A DNA stretch of 32,628 nucleotides from positions 1-32,628 of the forward strand of contig JAICUY010000015.1 of assembly GCA_025935615.1 (NCBI GenBank), in the 5' to 3' direction. Of this stretch, positions 13,248 through 21,676 are shown in pieces (the first letter of the stretch is position 1; each line of letters begins with the position of its first letter). This DNA comes from Steroidobacteraceae bacterium. Its GTDB lineage: Bacteria > Chloroflexota > Limnocylindria > QHBO01. The notes under the pieces were generated by a model that did no database searches, was not told the DNA's origin, and worked only from the letters and a program-made list of their open reading frames with translations. Made by a program: the position numbers and the translations under genes.

Positions 13248-13922
13248 ATGCTCGAGCGGGTGCACGTCGTCGGCAGCGGACGCGCGGGAGGCGCCATCGC
13301 GGCGCGGCTGCGCGAACGCGGCCTGGCGGTCACGACCGGGCGTGAGGCGGATCCGAACGCCGAGCTCGTCATCCTGGCCGTGCCGGACGGCAAGATTGCC
13401 GAGGTCGCCCAACGGACCCCGCCGGGCCCCTGGGTGGCCCACGTCAGCGGTGCCACGCCGCTCTCCGCCCTGGACCCGCACCGGCGGCGCTTCAGTGTCC
13501 ACCCGCTCCAGACCCTCACCCGCGACCGCGGCGCGGAGCAGCTGGACGGCGCCTGGGCCGCCGTCACCTCCGAGACCGATGAAGCCGCGGCACAGGCCGA
13601 CTGGCTGGCACGCACGCTCGGGGTGCGCCCCTTTCCCCTGGCCGATACGGACCGCGCCCTGTACCACGCCGGTGCCGCCATCGCCAGCAACTACCTGGTG
13701 ACGCTGTACCGCACCGCGGCGGGACTGCTCGAACAGGCAGGTGCGCCAGCCGAGGGGCTCGTGCCGCTCATGCAGCGCACCATCGACAACGGCTTCCAGC
13801 TGACCGGACCGATTGCCCGGGGCGACTGGACCACGGTCGACGCCCACCTGCGCGCGCTGCACGAGCGGGCGCCGGAGGTCGAGCCGCTGTATCGGGCGCT
13901 GGCCGAGGCGACGAAGCCATGA
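13248..13922 (+). CDS. Rossmann-like DUF2520 oxidoreductase next to panC/panB
   Basis: 224 aa. N-terminal NAD(P)-binding fold with VHVVGSGRAGGAIA (GxGxxG at about 9-14) and ILAVPDGKIAEVA. The C-terminal DUF2520 helical domain contains HPLQTL (about 85-90) and YHAGAAIASNYLVTLY (about 143-158), as in dimeric 6-phosphogluconate/ketopantoate reductase-like enzymes. Its stop overlaps the panC start (ATGA). Proteins of this type are often found beside panB and panC, and a panE gene is absent here, so it may supply ketopantoate reductase activity (a PanG-like role). That function is inferred from context. Confidence 0.75.
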   Translation: MLERVHVVGSGRAGGAIAARLRERGLAVTTGREADPNAELVILAVPDGKIAEVAQRTPPGPWVAHVSGATPLSALDPHRRRFSVHPLQTLTRDRGAEQLDGAWAAVTSETDEAAAQADWLARTLGVRPFPLADTDRALYHAGAAIASNYLVTLYRTAAGLLEQAGAPAEGLVPLMQRTIDNGFQLTGPIARGDWTTVDAHLRALHERAPEVEPLYRALAEATKP

Positions 13923-14728
13923 AGACCATCCGCGCCATCGCTGAGATGCGCGAGTCGCTGGCCGACGCACGCCGAGCGGGCCGCAGCATCGGCCTGGTGC
14001 CGACCATGGGGGCCTTTCACGACGGCCACCTCAGCCTGATACGGGCGGCGCGGGCCGAGAACGAGGTCGTCGTCGTCAGCCTCTTCGTCAATCCGACGCA
14101 GTTCGGGCCCGACGAAGACCTGGCCCGCTACCCGCGCGACGAGGCGCGCGACTCGCGGCTGGCCGAGGAGGCAGGCGTCGACTACCTGTTCAGGCCATCG
14201 CCCGACGCGATGTATCCCGACCGCTTCCAGACCTGGGTCGAGGTCGAGCAACTTGCCGCCGGACTTGAAAGCGAGGCGCGGCCCGGCCACTTCCGGGGCG
14301 TGGCGACGGTGTGCCTGAAGCTGTTCAACATCGTGCAGCCGCATCGGGCCTATTTCGGCCAGAAGGACGCGCAGCAGGCGAGCGTCGTGCGGCGCATGGT
14401 GCGTGACCTCGACCTGCCGCTCGAGATGCGGGTCCTACCCATCATCCGCGACGCGGACGGCCTGGCGTTGAGCTCGCGCAACGTGTATCTCACGGCGCAG
14501 CAACGGCACGATGCCCTTACGCTCCCGCGCGCGCTGCGGGCCGGGCTCGAGGCCTGGCGGCGCGGCGCGGACCCGATTGCGGCGGCGTGCCGCGGGCTGG
14601 AAGGCCTCGACGTCGACTACGTGTCGGTGGCCGATCTCGACGGACCGACGCTGGCAGCGGCGGTCCGCATCGGTCAGACCAGACTGATAGACAATGTGCG
14701 CCTGGAAGAGGAGGCTTCGGCGTCATGA
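13919..14728 (+). CDS. panC: Pantothenate synthetase
   Basis: 269 aa. Joins pantoate and beta-alanine using ATP, the last step of pantothenate (vitamin B5) synthesis; cytoplasmic. HIGH-type ATP site HDGHLSLI at 34-41, preceded by the family stretch LVPTMGAF; VVVSLFVNPTQFGP; FGQKDAQQ near 142-149; and LSSRNVYL (KMSKS-equivalent region). Length is normal for the family (about 280). It overlaps the gene before and the gene after by four bases each, so the three genes are translationally coupled. Confidence 0.95.
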   Translation: MKTIRAIAEMRESLADARRAGRSIGLVPTMGAFHDGHLSLIRAARAENEVVVVSLFVNPTQFGPDEDLARYPRDEARDSRLAEEAGVDYLFRPSPDAMYPDRFQTWVEVEQLAAGLESEARPGHFRGVATVCLKLFNIVQPHRAYFGQKDAQQASVVRRMVRDLDLPLEMRVLPIIRDADGLALSSRNVYLTAQQRHDALTLPRALRAGLEAWRRGADPIAAACRGLEGLDVDYVSVADLDGPTLAAAVRIGQTRLIDNVRLEEEASAS

Positions 14729-15603
14729 GCACCATCCCGATGGCCATCACCGATTTCGCCGAGATGAAGGCTCGCGGCGACAAGATCGTGATGGTGACGG
14801 CCTACGACTATCCGAGCGCCAGGCTGGCCGATGCGGCCGGCGTCGACATCGTCTTCACCGGCGATTCGGCCGCCAACAACGTGCTCGGCTATCCCGACAC
14901 GACGCCCATCAGCATGGACGAGATGGTGATGCTGGCCCGTGCCGCGCGGCGCGGGACGCAGCGAGCCTTCTTCATGGTCGACCTGCCGCTGGGTGCATTC
15001 CAGGTTTCGGACGAGGACGCGGTCCGCAACGCCATGCGGCTGGTCAAGGAGGCCGGGGCCCAGGCCGTCAAGATCGAGGGCGCAGGACCGATGCTGTCAC
15101 GTGCGCGCGCGATCGTGAACAGCGGCATTCCGGTGATGGGGCACATCGGGCTGACGCCGCAGACCGCGACGGCGTTGGGCGGATACAAGGCGCAGGGGCG
15201 CACCGCAGCCAAGGCGCGCCAGCTGTATGCCGATGCGCTGGCGCTGCAGGCCGCGGGCTGCTTCGCGATCGTCCTCGAGGCGGTGCCGGGCCGGATTGCC
15301 GACACGATCACGGCTGCCTTGCGGATTCCGACGATTGGCATTGGGGCCGGTGCCGGCTGCGACGGGCAGGTGCTGGTGTGGCACGACCTGCTGGGCATCA
15401 ACGAGCACGAGATGCAGCGCTTCGTGAAGCAGTACGCCCACGTGGCTGCCGAGATCCGGTCGGGGCTCGAGACGTTCGTCGCCGAGGTGCGCTCGGGCGC
15501 CTTTCCGACCGGTGAGCACGAGTACAAGATCCCGGCCGAGGAGCTGCGCCTGTTCGAGGCCGAGGTGGCGCCGGGAGTGCTGGCCGGAGACGACTGGCTC
15601 TAA
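14725..15603 (+). CDS. panB: 3-methyl-2-oxobutanoate hydroxymethyltransferase
   Basis: 292 aa. Makes ketopantoate from alpha-ketoisovalerate with methylene-tetrahydrofolate, the first committed step of pantothenate synthesis. Motifs: VTAYDYPSARLAD, GDSAANNVLGYPDT, VKIEGAG, VMGHIGLTPQ, VLEAVPG and IGIGAGAGCDGQVLV. Asp and Glu ligands for the metal are in GDS and KIEG. The frame opens at 14587, but ATG 14725 overlaps the panC stop and gives the normal N-terminus. A hairpin follows at 15658-15680. Confidence 0.95.
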   Translation: MSTIPMAITDFAEMKARGDKIVMVTAYDYPSARLADAAGVDIVFTGDSAANNVLGYPDTTPISMDEMVMLARAARRGTQRAFFMVDLPLGAFQVSDEDAVRNAMRLVKEAGAQAVKIEGAGPMLSRARAIVNSGIPVMGHIGLTPQTATALGGYKAQGRTAAKARQLYADALALQAAGCFAIVLEAVPGRIADTITAALRIPTIGIGAGAGCDGQVLVWHDLLGINEHEMQRFVKQYAHVAAEIRSGLETFVAEVRSGAFPTGEHEYKIPAEELRLFEAEVAPGVLAGDDWL

Positions 15604-15657
15604 TCCGTCCCCGGCCGTCGCATGGGACGCAAGCCGGTCATAGGCGACAGGTGCTCA

Positions 15658-15680
15658 CGCCGGCGGGCGTTACGCCGGCG
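15658..15680. terminator. Hairpin between convergent panB and acetyltransferase genes
   Basis: CGCCGGCG (15658-15665), loop GGCGTTA, CGCCGGCG (15673-15680); perfect 8-bp GC stem. There is no T-run on either strand. Its place between two convergent genes suggests a bidirectional stop. The 15604-15797 gap holds no gene that I can support. Confidence 0.45.
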
Positions 15681-15797
15681 AACCCGGTCGCGATGGGTGA
15701 AATTGGCCGCTTCTTATGCCATCTGCTCCGCCATGGCGGCCGATGACGAGCCGCGGAGCCCGGACACGCACGCAACGCTCGTCACGGGGAGCAAACG

Positions 15798-16346
15798 TCA
15801 TGGAAGCGTTGTCGCGGTCGAGTGCGGTTCGTCGACGGGCGTCTCGAAGACCCATTCGAGGCCATCTTCTTCGTCCCACTGCTCCCCGATGCGCACGAAC
15901 CCGAGCTTCCCGATGAGGTTCTGCGAGCGCTCGTTGTCGGGCGCAACCGAGGCGCGGAAGCGCGTGACGCCGTGCTCGCGTCGCGCCCAGTCGAAGAGGC
16001 CACGCACCGCTTCGATCGCGTAACCCTTGCCACGGAACTCGGGGAGCAGCGAGTAGCCGACCTCCGGGACGCCGCGCTCGTCCGGCCGGCCGTGGAAGTT
16101 GATGTGGCCGATCGCCGGCCGATCGCCGTCGGCCAGGACGATCGCGCGCAGCAGCCACGGCGCGTCATCCGGATGCTTGCTGATCTGCTCGAGCCGCCGC
16201 TCGGCGAGCCACGCCACGTCGCCAAGCCAATCCTGCGAAACGGTCGCGTCAAGCTCGGCGGGTACCTCGCCGCGGGCAACGGCGGCAAGGCCGGCCGGCG
16301 TCAGCAGCGGCAGCAGCAGGCGATCGGTGCGGATCGTATCGGTCAC
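15798..16346 (-). CDS. GNAT-family N-acetyltransferase (RimJ/RimL-like)
   Basis: 182 aa from GTG 16346. N-terminus VTDTIRTDRLLLPLL is the usual RimJ/RimL opening (T-x-R-L-x-L-x-x). The acetyl-CoA loop is at RGKGYAIEAVRGLFDWA (R-x-x-G-x-A type), then VTRFRASVAPDNERSQNLIGKLGFVRIGEQWDEEDGLEWVFE, the standard C-terminal strand-helix-strand. An ATG 33 nt upstream is open, but the GTG sits 6 nt after TACCAT, so a leaderless start is preferred. Substrate (an amino group on a protein, amino acid or small molecule) is unknown. Nearby genes give no clue. Confidence 0.8.
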   Translation of the reverse strand: MTDTIRTDRLLLPLLTPAGLAAVARGEVPAELDATVSQDWLGDVAWLAERRLEQISKHPDDAPWLLRAIVLADGDRPAIGHINFHGRPDERGVPEVGYSLLPEFRGKGYAIEAVRGLFDWARREHGVTRFRASVAPDNERSQNLIGKLGFVRIGEQWDEEDGLEWVFETPVDEPHSTATTLP

Positions 16347-16352
16347 GGCGGC

Positions 16353-16358
16353 ATGGTA
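16353..16358 (-). promoter_or_regulatory. -10 box TACCAT for the acetyltransferase gene
   Basis: Minus-strand TACCAT ends exactly 6 nt before GTG 16346; no Shine-Dalgarno is present. The box falls in the 25-bp gap after the PPOX-family gene, so the acetyltransferase probably has its own leaderless transcript. Confidence 0.5.
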
Positions 16359-16371
16359 GCCGCCGCCTCCG

Positions 16372-16851
16372 TCAGGCAAGCGCGGGCGTCATCTGCGGAG
16401 CCGCCGCAGGCTGCCACGACGGGCCACGCCCGTGCCATCCGAGGTAGCGGAGGGGGCGGATGCGCATTGGCTGCGAATAGGTGGCGAGGTACTCGTCCCA
16501 CCCGATCCCCAGACTGCGCAGCCGCCGCGCGTACTTGCGCCGGTGCCGCTCCGCGACCGCGTTCGGTGCCGCCCCGGGAAGATCGGCGACGGCGTCGATG
16601 AGCTGCACGTCGAAGTCATCGAGCGCGTCGCCCAGCGCCAGGCGAACCCGCCGCTCACGGCGGATGTTGCGGACCTTCACCGCGCCGGGCTTCGAGTAGA
16701 GCCACAGGACGTCGCCATCCCAGCTGAACCACGTCGGGACGAGGTGCGGCTGTCCGTCGGCGCCGACCGTCGCCAGCCAGACCACGGCCTCAGCGTCGAG
16801 GCGCCGGAGCGGGTCGCGGGCGGGGCGGGCTCGGTGACCGAACGGGTTCAT
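16372..16851 (-). CDS. PPOX-class flavin/F420-dependent oxidoreductase
   Basis: 159 aa from ATG 16851. Split beta-barrel of the pyridoxamine-phosphate-oxidase-like superfamily, F420-binding type: VVWLATVGADGQPHLVPTWFSWDGDVLWLYS, then KVRNIRRERRVRLALG, both hallmarks of these small enzymes. The C-terminus (YLATYSQPMRIRPLRYLGWHG) matches F420-dependent members that bind FMN or F420 and act on small redox substrates or biliverdin. A GTG at 16884 is an alternative start that adds 11 residues. GAGACT lies 6 nt before ATG 16851, a weak -10 match. Confidence 0.75.
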   Translation of the reverse strand: MNPFGHRARPARDPLRRLDAEAVVWLATVGADGQPHLVPTWFSWDGDVLWLYSKPGAVKVRNIRRERRVRLALGDALDDFDVQLIDAVADLPGAAPNAVAERHRRKYARRLRSLGIGWDEYLATYSQPMRIRPLRYLGWHGRGPSWQPAAAPQMTPALA

Positions 16852-16935
16852 GCGGCGAGTCTCGGTCGTGCCCGACCGCGACACATCGGACAGCCCGCCC
16901 GACCTTCGGCGCGACCTATGACGTATGCGGCGTCG

Positions 16936-18381
16936 TCAGCGAGCCAGGCTGACCCTCGGCCAGGCGTCGAGGTCAGCCAGCGCCAGGTAGCGCCGGTAGG
17001 CGTCCGCATAGGCCGATGCGAGTGTCGGATCTCGCGGCATCGGCTCGGCTGCAGCGGCGCGGACCGAGTCGCCGACGGCGCGCGCTGCGATGCGCGCCGC
17101 TCCCAGCACGACCGCCTCCGGCGTGGCACTCACGGCGAGGGACCAGGGAAGGATGTTGGCCTTGGTTGAGATCCACTGTGGGTTGCGACTGCTCCCGCCG
17201 AAGACGGTGACGCCCCCCAGCTCGTGGCCGGTGACGCCTTGGATTCGCTCGAGGATGAGCCGGACCTGGTAGCTGGCTCCTTCCAGCAGCGCACGGCCAA
17301 CGTCGCCCACCTCATGGTCGGCCCGAAGGCCGGCGAGTGACGCGGCCGCACCCGGCTCGCGAAACGGCGCCCCGGCGCCGGTCACGAACGGGCGAGCGGT
17401 GACCTCGCTCGGGACCTGGCGAGCGTGCGCTGCCGCCTCCTCCAGGCGCATCCCGAAGACGGACTCGAACCAGGGGTCGAGCCGGCCGCTGCCCGGCAGG
17501 TTGCCGAGGACGTAGCCGAACTCCGTTCCGGCCGCAAGGCCGGCGGTGAGGCCCGCACTGAGGACCTGATCGGTCGTCATCGGCTCGCGGGTGAGGACCA
17601 GCGCGACCTCGGCGGTGCCCATCGAGTTTGCGGCGTGACCGGATTCCGTGACCCCCGCGCCGAACGCGCCGACGAGGTGATCATGCCCAGCCACGGCGAC
17701 CGGCACGCCGGCCTGGATCCTGGCCCGTCCGGCGGCGGTGGCGTTCACGCTTCCGACCGATGTGCCAGCCGCGAGAACCGGCGGCATCTGCGCCGCGTCG
17801 ATGCCTGCGAGCGCCAGCAGCTGCGCATCCCAGGCACTCGAGGCGAGGTCGAAGGCGAGCGTCCGACCCGCCAGGGACGCATCCGTGGCGAGGCTGCCGG
17901 TCAGCCGCAGACCAACCAGATCGGCCACCCCGGCCCACCGCCGCATCCGGCGCAGCTGAGCGGGGCGGTGGCTGCGCAGCCAATGCAGCCGCGGCAGGGT
18001 GTACTTGGCCTCGGCGCGCAGGCCGGTGCGGGCGAAGAGTTCGGAGGCGCCGACGGTCGAGCGGATGGCGTCCGCATCCTCGGCGGCGCGCGCATCGGTC
18101 CAGGCCAGCATCTCGGTCAGCGGCCGGTCCTCGCGGTCGAGTGGGACCCCCGCCTCCGCCATGCTCGCGACGCCGATGGCGGCGACCGTCTCACCAGTCG
18201 CACACGCGCGGATCGCGTCGAAGACCGCAGCGACCAGCTCGTCGGCGTCGAGCCACGCGCCCGCCGGCGAGGTATGCACCGGCGTCGGATGAGTGATCAG
18301 CCGGCGCAGGCCGCCGTCACGGTCTGCCAGCGCGACCTTGATGCGGCCGGTGCCCACGTCGATGCCCAGGTACGAGCTCAG
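16936..18381 (-). CDS. FGGY-family carbohydrate kinase, probable CTG start
   Basis: About 481 aa. Phosphorylates a sugar or sugar acid with ATP in the cytosol (xylulokinase/gluconokinase class; substrate not told by sequence). N-terminal phosphate loop YLGIDVGTGRIKVAL (4-18), GVASMAEAGVPLD, catalytic-base region VAGHDHLVGAFGAG (near 230), FNMxT-equivalent SMGTAEVAL, and the FGGY signature region VFGGSSRNPQWISTKANIL (near 400). ATG, GTG or TTG upstream of the P-loop do not exist in frame. The first GTG (18357) would cut the conserved Asp of IDVGT. CTG at 18381 has GAGG 7 nt upstream and overlaps the stop of the GH84 gene (CTGA), so I take it as the start. Confidence 0.85.
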   Translation of the reverse strand: MSSYLGIDVGTGRIKVALADRDGGLRRLITHPTPVHTSPAGAWLDADELVAAVFDAIRACATGETVAAIGVASMAEAGVPLDREDRPLTEMLAWTDARAAEDADAIRSTVGASELFARTGLRAEAKYTLPRLHWLRSHRPAQLRRMRRWAGVADLVGLRLTGSLATDASLAGRTLAFDLASSAWDAQLLALAGIDAAQMPPVLAAGTSVGSVNATAAGRARIQAGVPVAVAGHDHLVGAFGAGVTESGHAANSMGTAEVALVLTREPMTTDQVLSAGLTAGLAAGTEFGYVLGNLPGSGRLDPWFESVFGMRLEEAAAHARQVPSEVTARPFVTGAGAPFREPGAAASLAGLRADHEVGDVGRALLEGASYQVRLILERIQGVTGHELGGVTVFGGSSRNPQWISTKANILPWSLAVSATPEAVVLGAARIAARAVGDSVRAAAAEPMPRDPTLASAYADAYRRYLALADLDAWPRVSLAR

Positions 18382-19775
18382 GGCGCGACCTCAGGCAGCA
18401 AGGCGTTGACCTTTGCGGCCGACGGTGCCCCCTCGATGAGCGCGGTCGCCTCGAACAGACATCGGCGCACGAAGGCTTCGAACTGCCGGTCCGAAACGCG
18501 GTACGACTCCCGACGAGCGACGTTGAGTCGATTCACAGCCTCGCGCCGCTGTTCGGCGGCGTCCTCCTCGCGTCCCGACTGCGCGGCGCGCAGGGCCTCG
18601 ACAGCCGGCAGCGCGGCGGTGCACCAGATCGCGAGCTTGCGCGCCCACCGATCGAGATCGTGGCGCAGGGCTCGGTTCGGCAGCGCCCCTCGCAGCTGCT
18701 CGGCGGCCGCGGCCATCTGGTCGAGATCGCTCCGCACGCCGGCCAGCGCCGCTCCCCGCTCGGCGCGGTCACCGGCCTCCCAGCGCGACCAGAAGTCGAC
18801 GAACGCCGGCACCGGCTGCTGGCGGCTGGTGCCGGGCTCGATCGGCGAGCGGCGGGTCAGGAGGCCGAGCACGCGCAGCTCCTCCGCTTCGGTACGCCCG
18901 CCGCCTACCTCGCGCAAGGCGGCGTCCCACGCGCGATCGGGATCGTACCGAGCCGGGTCGCGCCACCAGGAGGCCAGCGTGTGGAGGGCGATCTTCGAGT
19001 CCTCGGCCTCGATGGCCGGGTTGGCGGCAATGCCGCTGATTGCGCCGGGCAGGGCCGGATCGCGACCGCGCAGCGGCCGGATGTGCGGGTCGAGCCGCAT
19101 CTCGCCATCGTTGACGGGGTAGTTGTCCCAGATCAGCGGCTTGCGGCGCAGCGAGCGGGTCACTCGCCGCAGGTCGGCGACCGTGATGGTTGCCGAGCAG
19201 ACCTGCGGGCCCGTCCAGAACACCTCGATCTCGGACGGAAGCTCTGCGCCAAGTGTGCGCAGGTAGGCTGAGTCGCCCTTGCCGCAGTATTCGGTCGGCG
19301 TGAAGATCAGGCGGGTCGGCCCGTTCGCCGACAGCCGGCGAAGCAGCGCGGCCGCCAGCCCGGCCTGGTGGTGGGCCGCCCGCACCCTGCCTGCGTCGTC
19401 CTCCGGGAGGCCGCCGGGCAGGTCATCGAACAGCAGGCAGAAACTTCCGATTCCCAGCTCCTGCAGCTGCTCCACCTTGTCGAGCAGCACCGCGAGGTCG
19501 GCTTTGTCCCGATTCCGAATGTCGACCGGGCTGATGCCGTACACGAACTCGATTCCGGCGCGGACGCAGCGCTGCGCAAGGTGGCGGAACGGCTTGAGCT
19601 CCTCGGGGAGGTACAGGTCACGCCACGAAGCGCGGTGCAGGGCGTCGTCCTTCGGCGCGTAGACGTAGAGGTTGTAGCCGTGGCGACCGAGGAATTCGAC
19701 CATCCGCTCGCGTTCCTCCCACGACCACGGCGGACCGTAGAAGCCTTCGACGACCCCAAGGATGGGGTCATTCAC
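18378..19775 (-). CDS. GH84-like beta-N-acetylglucosaminidase (O-GlcNAcase/NagJ family)
   Basis: 465 aa. The NAGidase TIM barrel is clear: GVVEGFYGPPWSWEER at 7-22, YVYAPKDDALHRASWRDLY at 38-55, FVYGISPVDI at 77-86, and the catalytic Asp pair in CLLFDDLPGG (D117, D118), used for substrate-assisted cleavage of beta-GlcNAc. ILIFTPTEYCG- and LIWDNYPVNDG-like strands follow (the latter carries the Asp and Asn that hold the sugar). The helical tail has WWRDPARYDPDRAWDAAL. No signal peptide, so cytoplasmic. The GTG start overlaps the stop of the MBL gene (GTGA). In an operon with a sugar kinase it should act on an imported GlcNAc-containing fragment rather than on polymeric chitin (inference). Confidence 0.85.
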   Translation of the reverse strand: MNDPILGVVEGFYGPPWSWEERERMVEFLGRHGYNLYVYAPKDDALHRASWRDLYLPEELKPFRHLAQRCVRAGIEFVYGISPVDIRNRDKADLAVLLDKVEQLQELGIGSFCLLFDDLPGGLPEDDAGRVRAAHHQAGLAAALLRRLSANGPTRLIFTPTEYCGKGDSAYLRTLGAELPSEIEVFWTGPQVCSATITVADLRRVTRSLRRKPLIWDNYPVNDGEMRLDPHIRPLRGRDPALPGAISGIAANPAIEAEDSKIALHTLASWWRDPARYDPDRAWDAALREVGGGRTEAEELRVLGLLTRRSPIEPGTSRQQPVPAFVDFWSRWEAGDRAERGAALAGVRSDLDQMAAAAEQLRGALPNRALRHDLDRWARKLAIWCTAALPAVEALRAAQSGREEDAAEQRREAVNRLNVARRESYRVSDRQFEAFVRRCLFEATALIEGAPSAAKVNALLPEVAP

Positions 19776-21667
19776 CGGACGGTCACCAGCGCCTCCGCCT
19801 GCTCGCCGAGACGGTGGCTTCCCACGGTCAGGTCGGCGGTCACCCGGGCGCGGCGCATCGGTCCGGTCGCCGCGCAGATCTCGAACTCGGCGCGGAGCTG
19901 TTCAGAACCAGCCACGCGCGCCTGGACCGATGCGGGCCGTACCGAGAATCCGTCCGGCACGTGCACCTCGACGCACAGCTCCTGCTCGTCGCGATACGGA
20001 TTGAGGCATTCGACCGCGAGCGGCAGCCATTCGCCGGCCGATACGGTCGCCTGGTAGGGACGGATCACCGCGGTGATGCCACCCGCATCGGCGTCGAAGG
20101 CGTCGAGAGGCAGCAACTGGCGATGCAACCGCTCGAGCGTCTCGCCCCGCGAGCGCAGCTGCTCGAGGTAGTCGGGCGTGATCGACGTCGCCGGTGGCCA
20201 GTGGCCGAACAGCAGGATCTGGGGCTTGAGGCGCAGGTACATCTCGGCGGTGGTGCGGTAGTCGCCCAGCCGGAACCCGTTCTGGTAGACGTAGTTGAGG
20301 ACCTTGGGCGGCGGCAGCGAGGTGATCGGCTTGCCCCCGACGCCCAGCTCGTGGCGGAACAGGTAGGCCAGCCATCCCTCCTCGTGAATCTGGTCACCGA
20401 GCGCCAGCACCCGCTTGCCGTCGACCTCGAAGCCGATGGCAACGGCGTACAACGTATGGCCGGGCAGCGGATGGAGCGTGATCTGGTACTCCTCCCACGG
20501 CACCGGTTCGCCGAGCGCGACGGATCGGTCGACCCGGATGGGATCGAACCAGAGGCACGGCAGGTCGTAGCGCGATGGCCGCTCGAGGATGTCGGCCATG
20601 TTCTCGCCGGCCCAGACCTGCGTCCCCTCGACGTCGCGCAGCAGATTGAATCCGGCCAGGTGATCGTCGTGATAGTGAGTCGGGATGGCAACGTCGACGC
20701 GCTGCACGCCGAAATCGCGCTTCAGCGCCGGGATGGTGTAGAGCCAGGGCCGACGCGACGCGCGATCGTCGCCTGCCGCCCAACCCGTGGAGAAGTCGTA
20801 GCCGTAGTCGATCACCAGCGCCTTGCCGCTCTTCGACAGCAGCACGTAGCTGTTGGCATTGCTCGTCCGGTTCAGCAGGAGGTGCGGCGTGATGGCGCTG
20901 TAGGGCCGCTCGAGATGCGACCCAAAGGGGGAGTCGGCCTGCAGCCGGAAGTTCCGCAGCGCGGTGAGGTTGGCGACGAGGTCGTCGAGCGCGGGTGCCG
21001 GATCGTCAATCGGCTCGCCGTGCGACGGAAGCAGCAGCTGCGGCTCGCGCGCCTTCACGTCGAACGCCGACAGCAGGATGGCCGCGATCCCCTCCCCGCC
21101 GTTGTAGGTCCATTGCGTCGCCGCCAGCGACCAGACCTTGCCGGGCGCGGCGATCAGATCGCCGCTGAATGCGACCCGCCGTCCGTCGATCGTGGCCAGG
21201 ATGCTGTCCGAGCCGACGGTGTGGCCAGGCGTGGGAATCACGTCGAAGTCGACGCCGCCGCGCTGCTGCGTCCGGTACTCGGCGTGCAGGCCGGTCACCG
21301 GGATGGAGTGCGTGATCGAGAAGCGGTCCTGGCGCGTGTTGTAGTTCTTGTAGACCTCGCGCGCCTGCCAGTGCTCGTCGGCTGACTCGAACAGCTCGCG
21401 TTCGACGGGCGGCACCCAGATGTCGATCCCCGCCTCCACCGCTCGTGGCAGCCCCTGTCCCTGGTCGCGGTGGTGGTGGGTCATCAGCACGTCGCTGATG
21501 CGGTCGATCTCAAGCTCGTCCAGCAGGTCGAGCACCATGCCCGAGCCGAAGTCGATGGCGACGCCGGTGCGGCCGTTGCGGACGATATAGACGTTACAGG
21601 TGTCCTCGATCAAGAAGAGGTTCGGCGACAGGCGCCGGACCGCGGGCATTGAGGACGCGTCCACCAT
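19772..21667 (-). CDS. Tandem double metallo-beta-lactamase-fold protein with C-terminal beta domain
   Basis: 631 aa. Two MBL domains in one chain. Domain 1 (about 10-245): NVYIVRNG, IDFGSG, THHHRDQGQG (63-72), TPGHTVGS and FSGDLI; here the last His of HxHxDH is Gln. Domain 2 (about 265-500): NSYVL, VIDYGYDFSTG, the canonical THYHDDHLAG (near 328), HPLPGHTLYA, LALGDQIH and LLFGHW. A C-terminal beta-sandwich (about 525-631) begins ITAVIRPYQATVSAGEW. No signal peptide. First gene of a coupled operon with GH84 and FGGY kinase. MBL hydrolases cleave ester, thioester, phosphodiester or sulfate bonds; what this one removes is unknown, and domain 2 is the likelier active one. Confidence 0.8.
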   Translation of the reverse strand: MVDASSMPAVRRLSPNLFLIEDTCNVYIVRNGRTGVAIDFGSGMVLDLLDELEIDRISDVLMTHHHRDQGQGLPRAVEAGIDIWVPPVERELFESADEHWQAREVYKNYNTRQDRFSITHSIPVTGLHAEYRTQQRGGVDFDVIPTPGHTVGSDSILATIDGRRVAFSGDLIAAPGKVWSLAATQWTYNGGEGIAAILLSAFDVKAREPQLLLPSHGEPIDDPAPALDDLVANLTALRNFRLQADSPFGSHLERPYSAITPHLLLNRTSNANSYVLLSKSGKALVIDYGYDFSTGWAAGDDRASRRPWLYTIPALKRDFGVQRVDVAIPTHYHDDHLAGFNLLRDVEGTQVWAGENMADILERPSRYDLPCLWFDPIRVDRSVALGEPVPWEEYQITLHPLPGHTLYAVAIGFEVDGKRVLALGDQIHEEGWLAYLFRHELGVGGKPITSLPPPKVLNYVYQNGFRLGDYRTTAEMYLRLKPQILLFGHWPPATSITPDYLEQLRSRGETLERLHRQLLPLDAFDADAGGITAVIRPYQATVSAGEWLPLAVECLNPYRDEQELCVEVHVPDGFSVRPASVQARVAGSEQLRAEFEICAATGPMRRARVTADLTVGSHRLGEQAEALVTVR

Positions 21668-21676
21668 CGGGAATCG

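Noticed and set aside
18355-18357. GTG 18357 as the FGGY kinase start.
   Set aside because: It would remove the conserved Asp of the nucleotide-binding loop and leave the Shine-Dalgarno unused.
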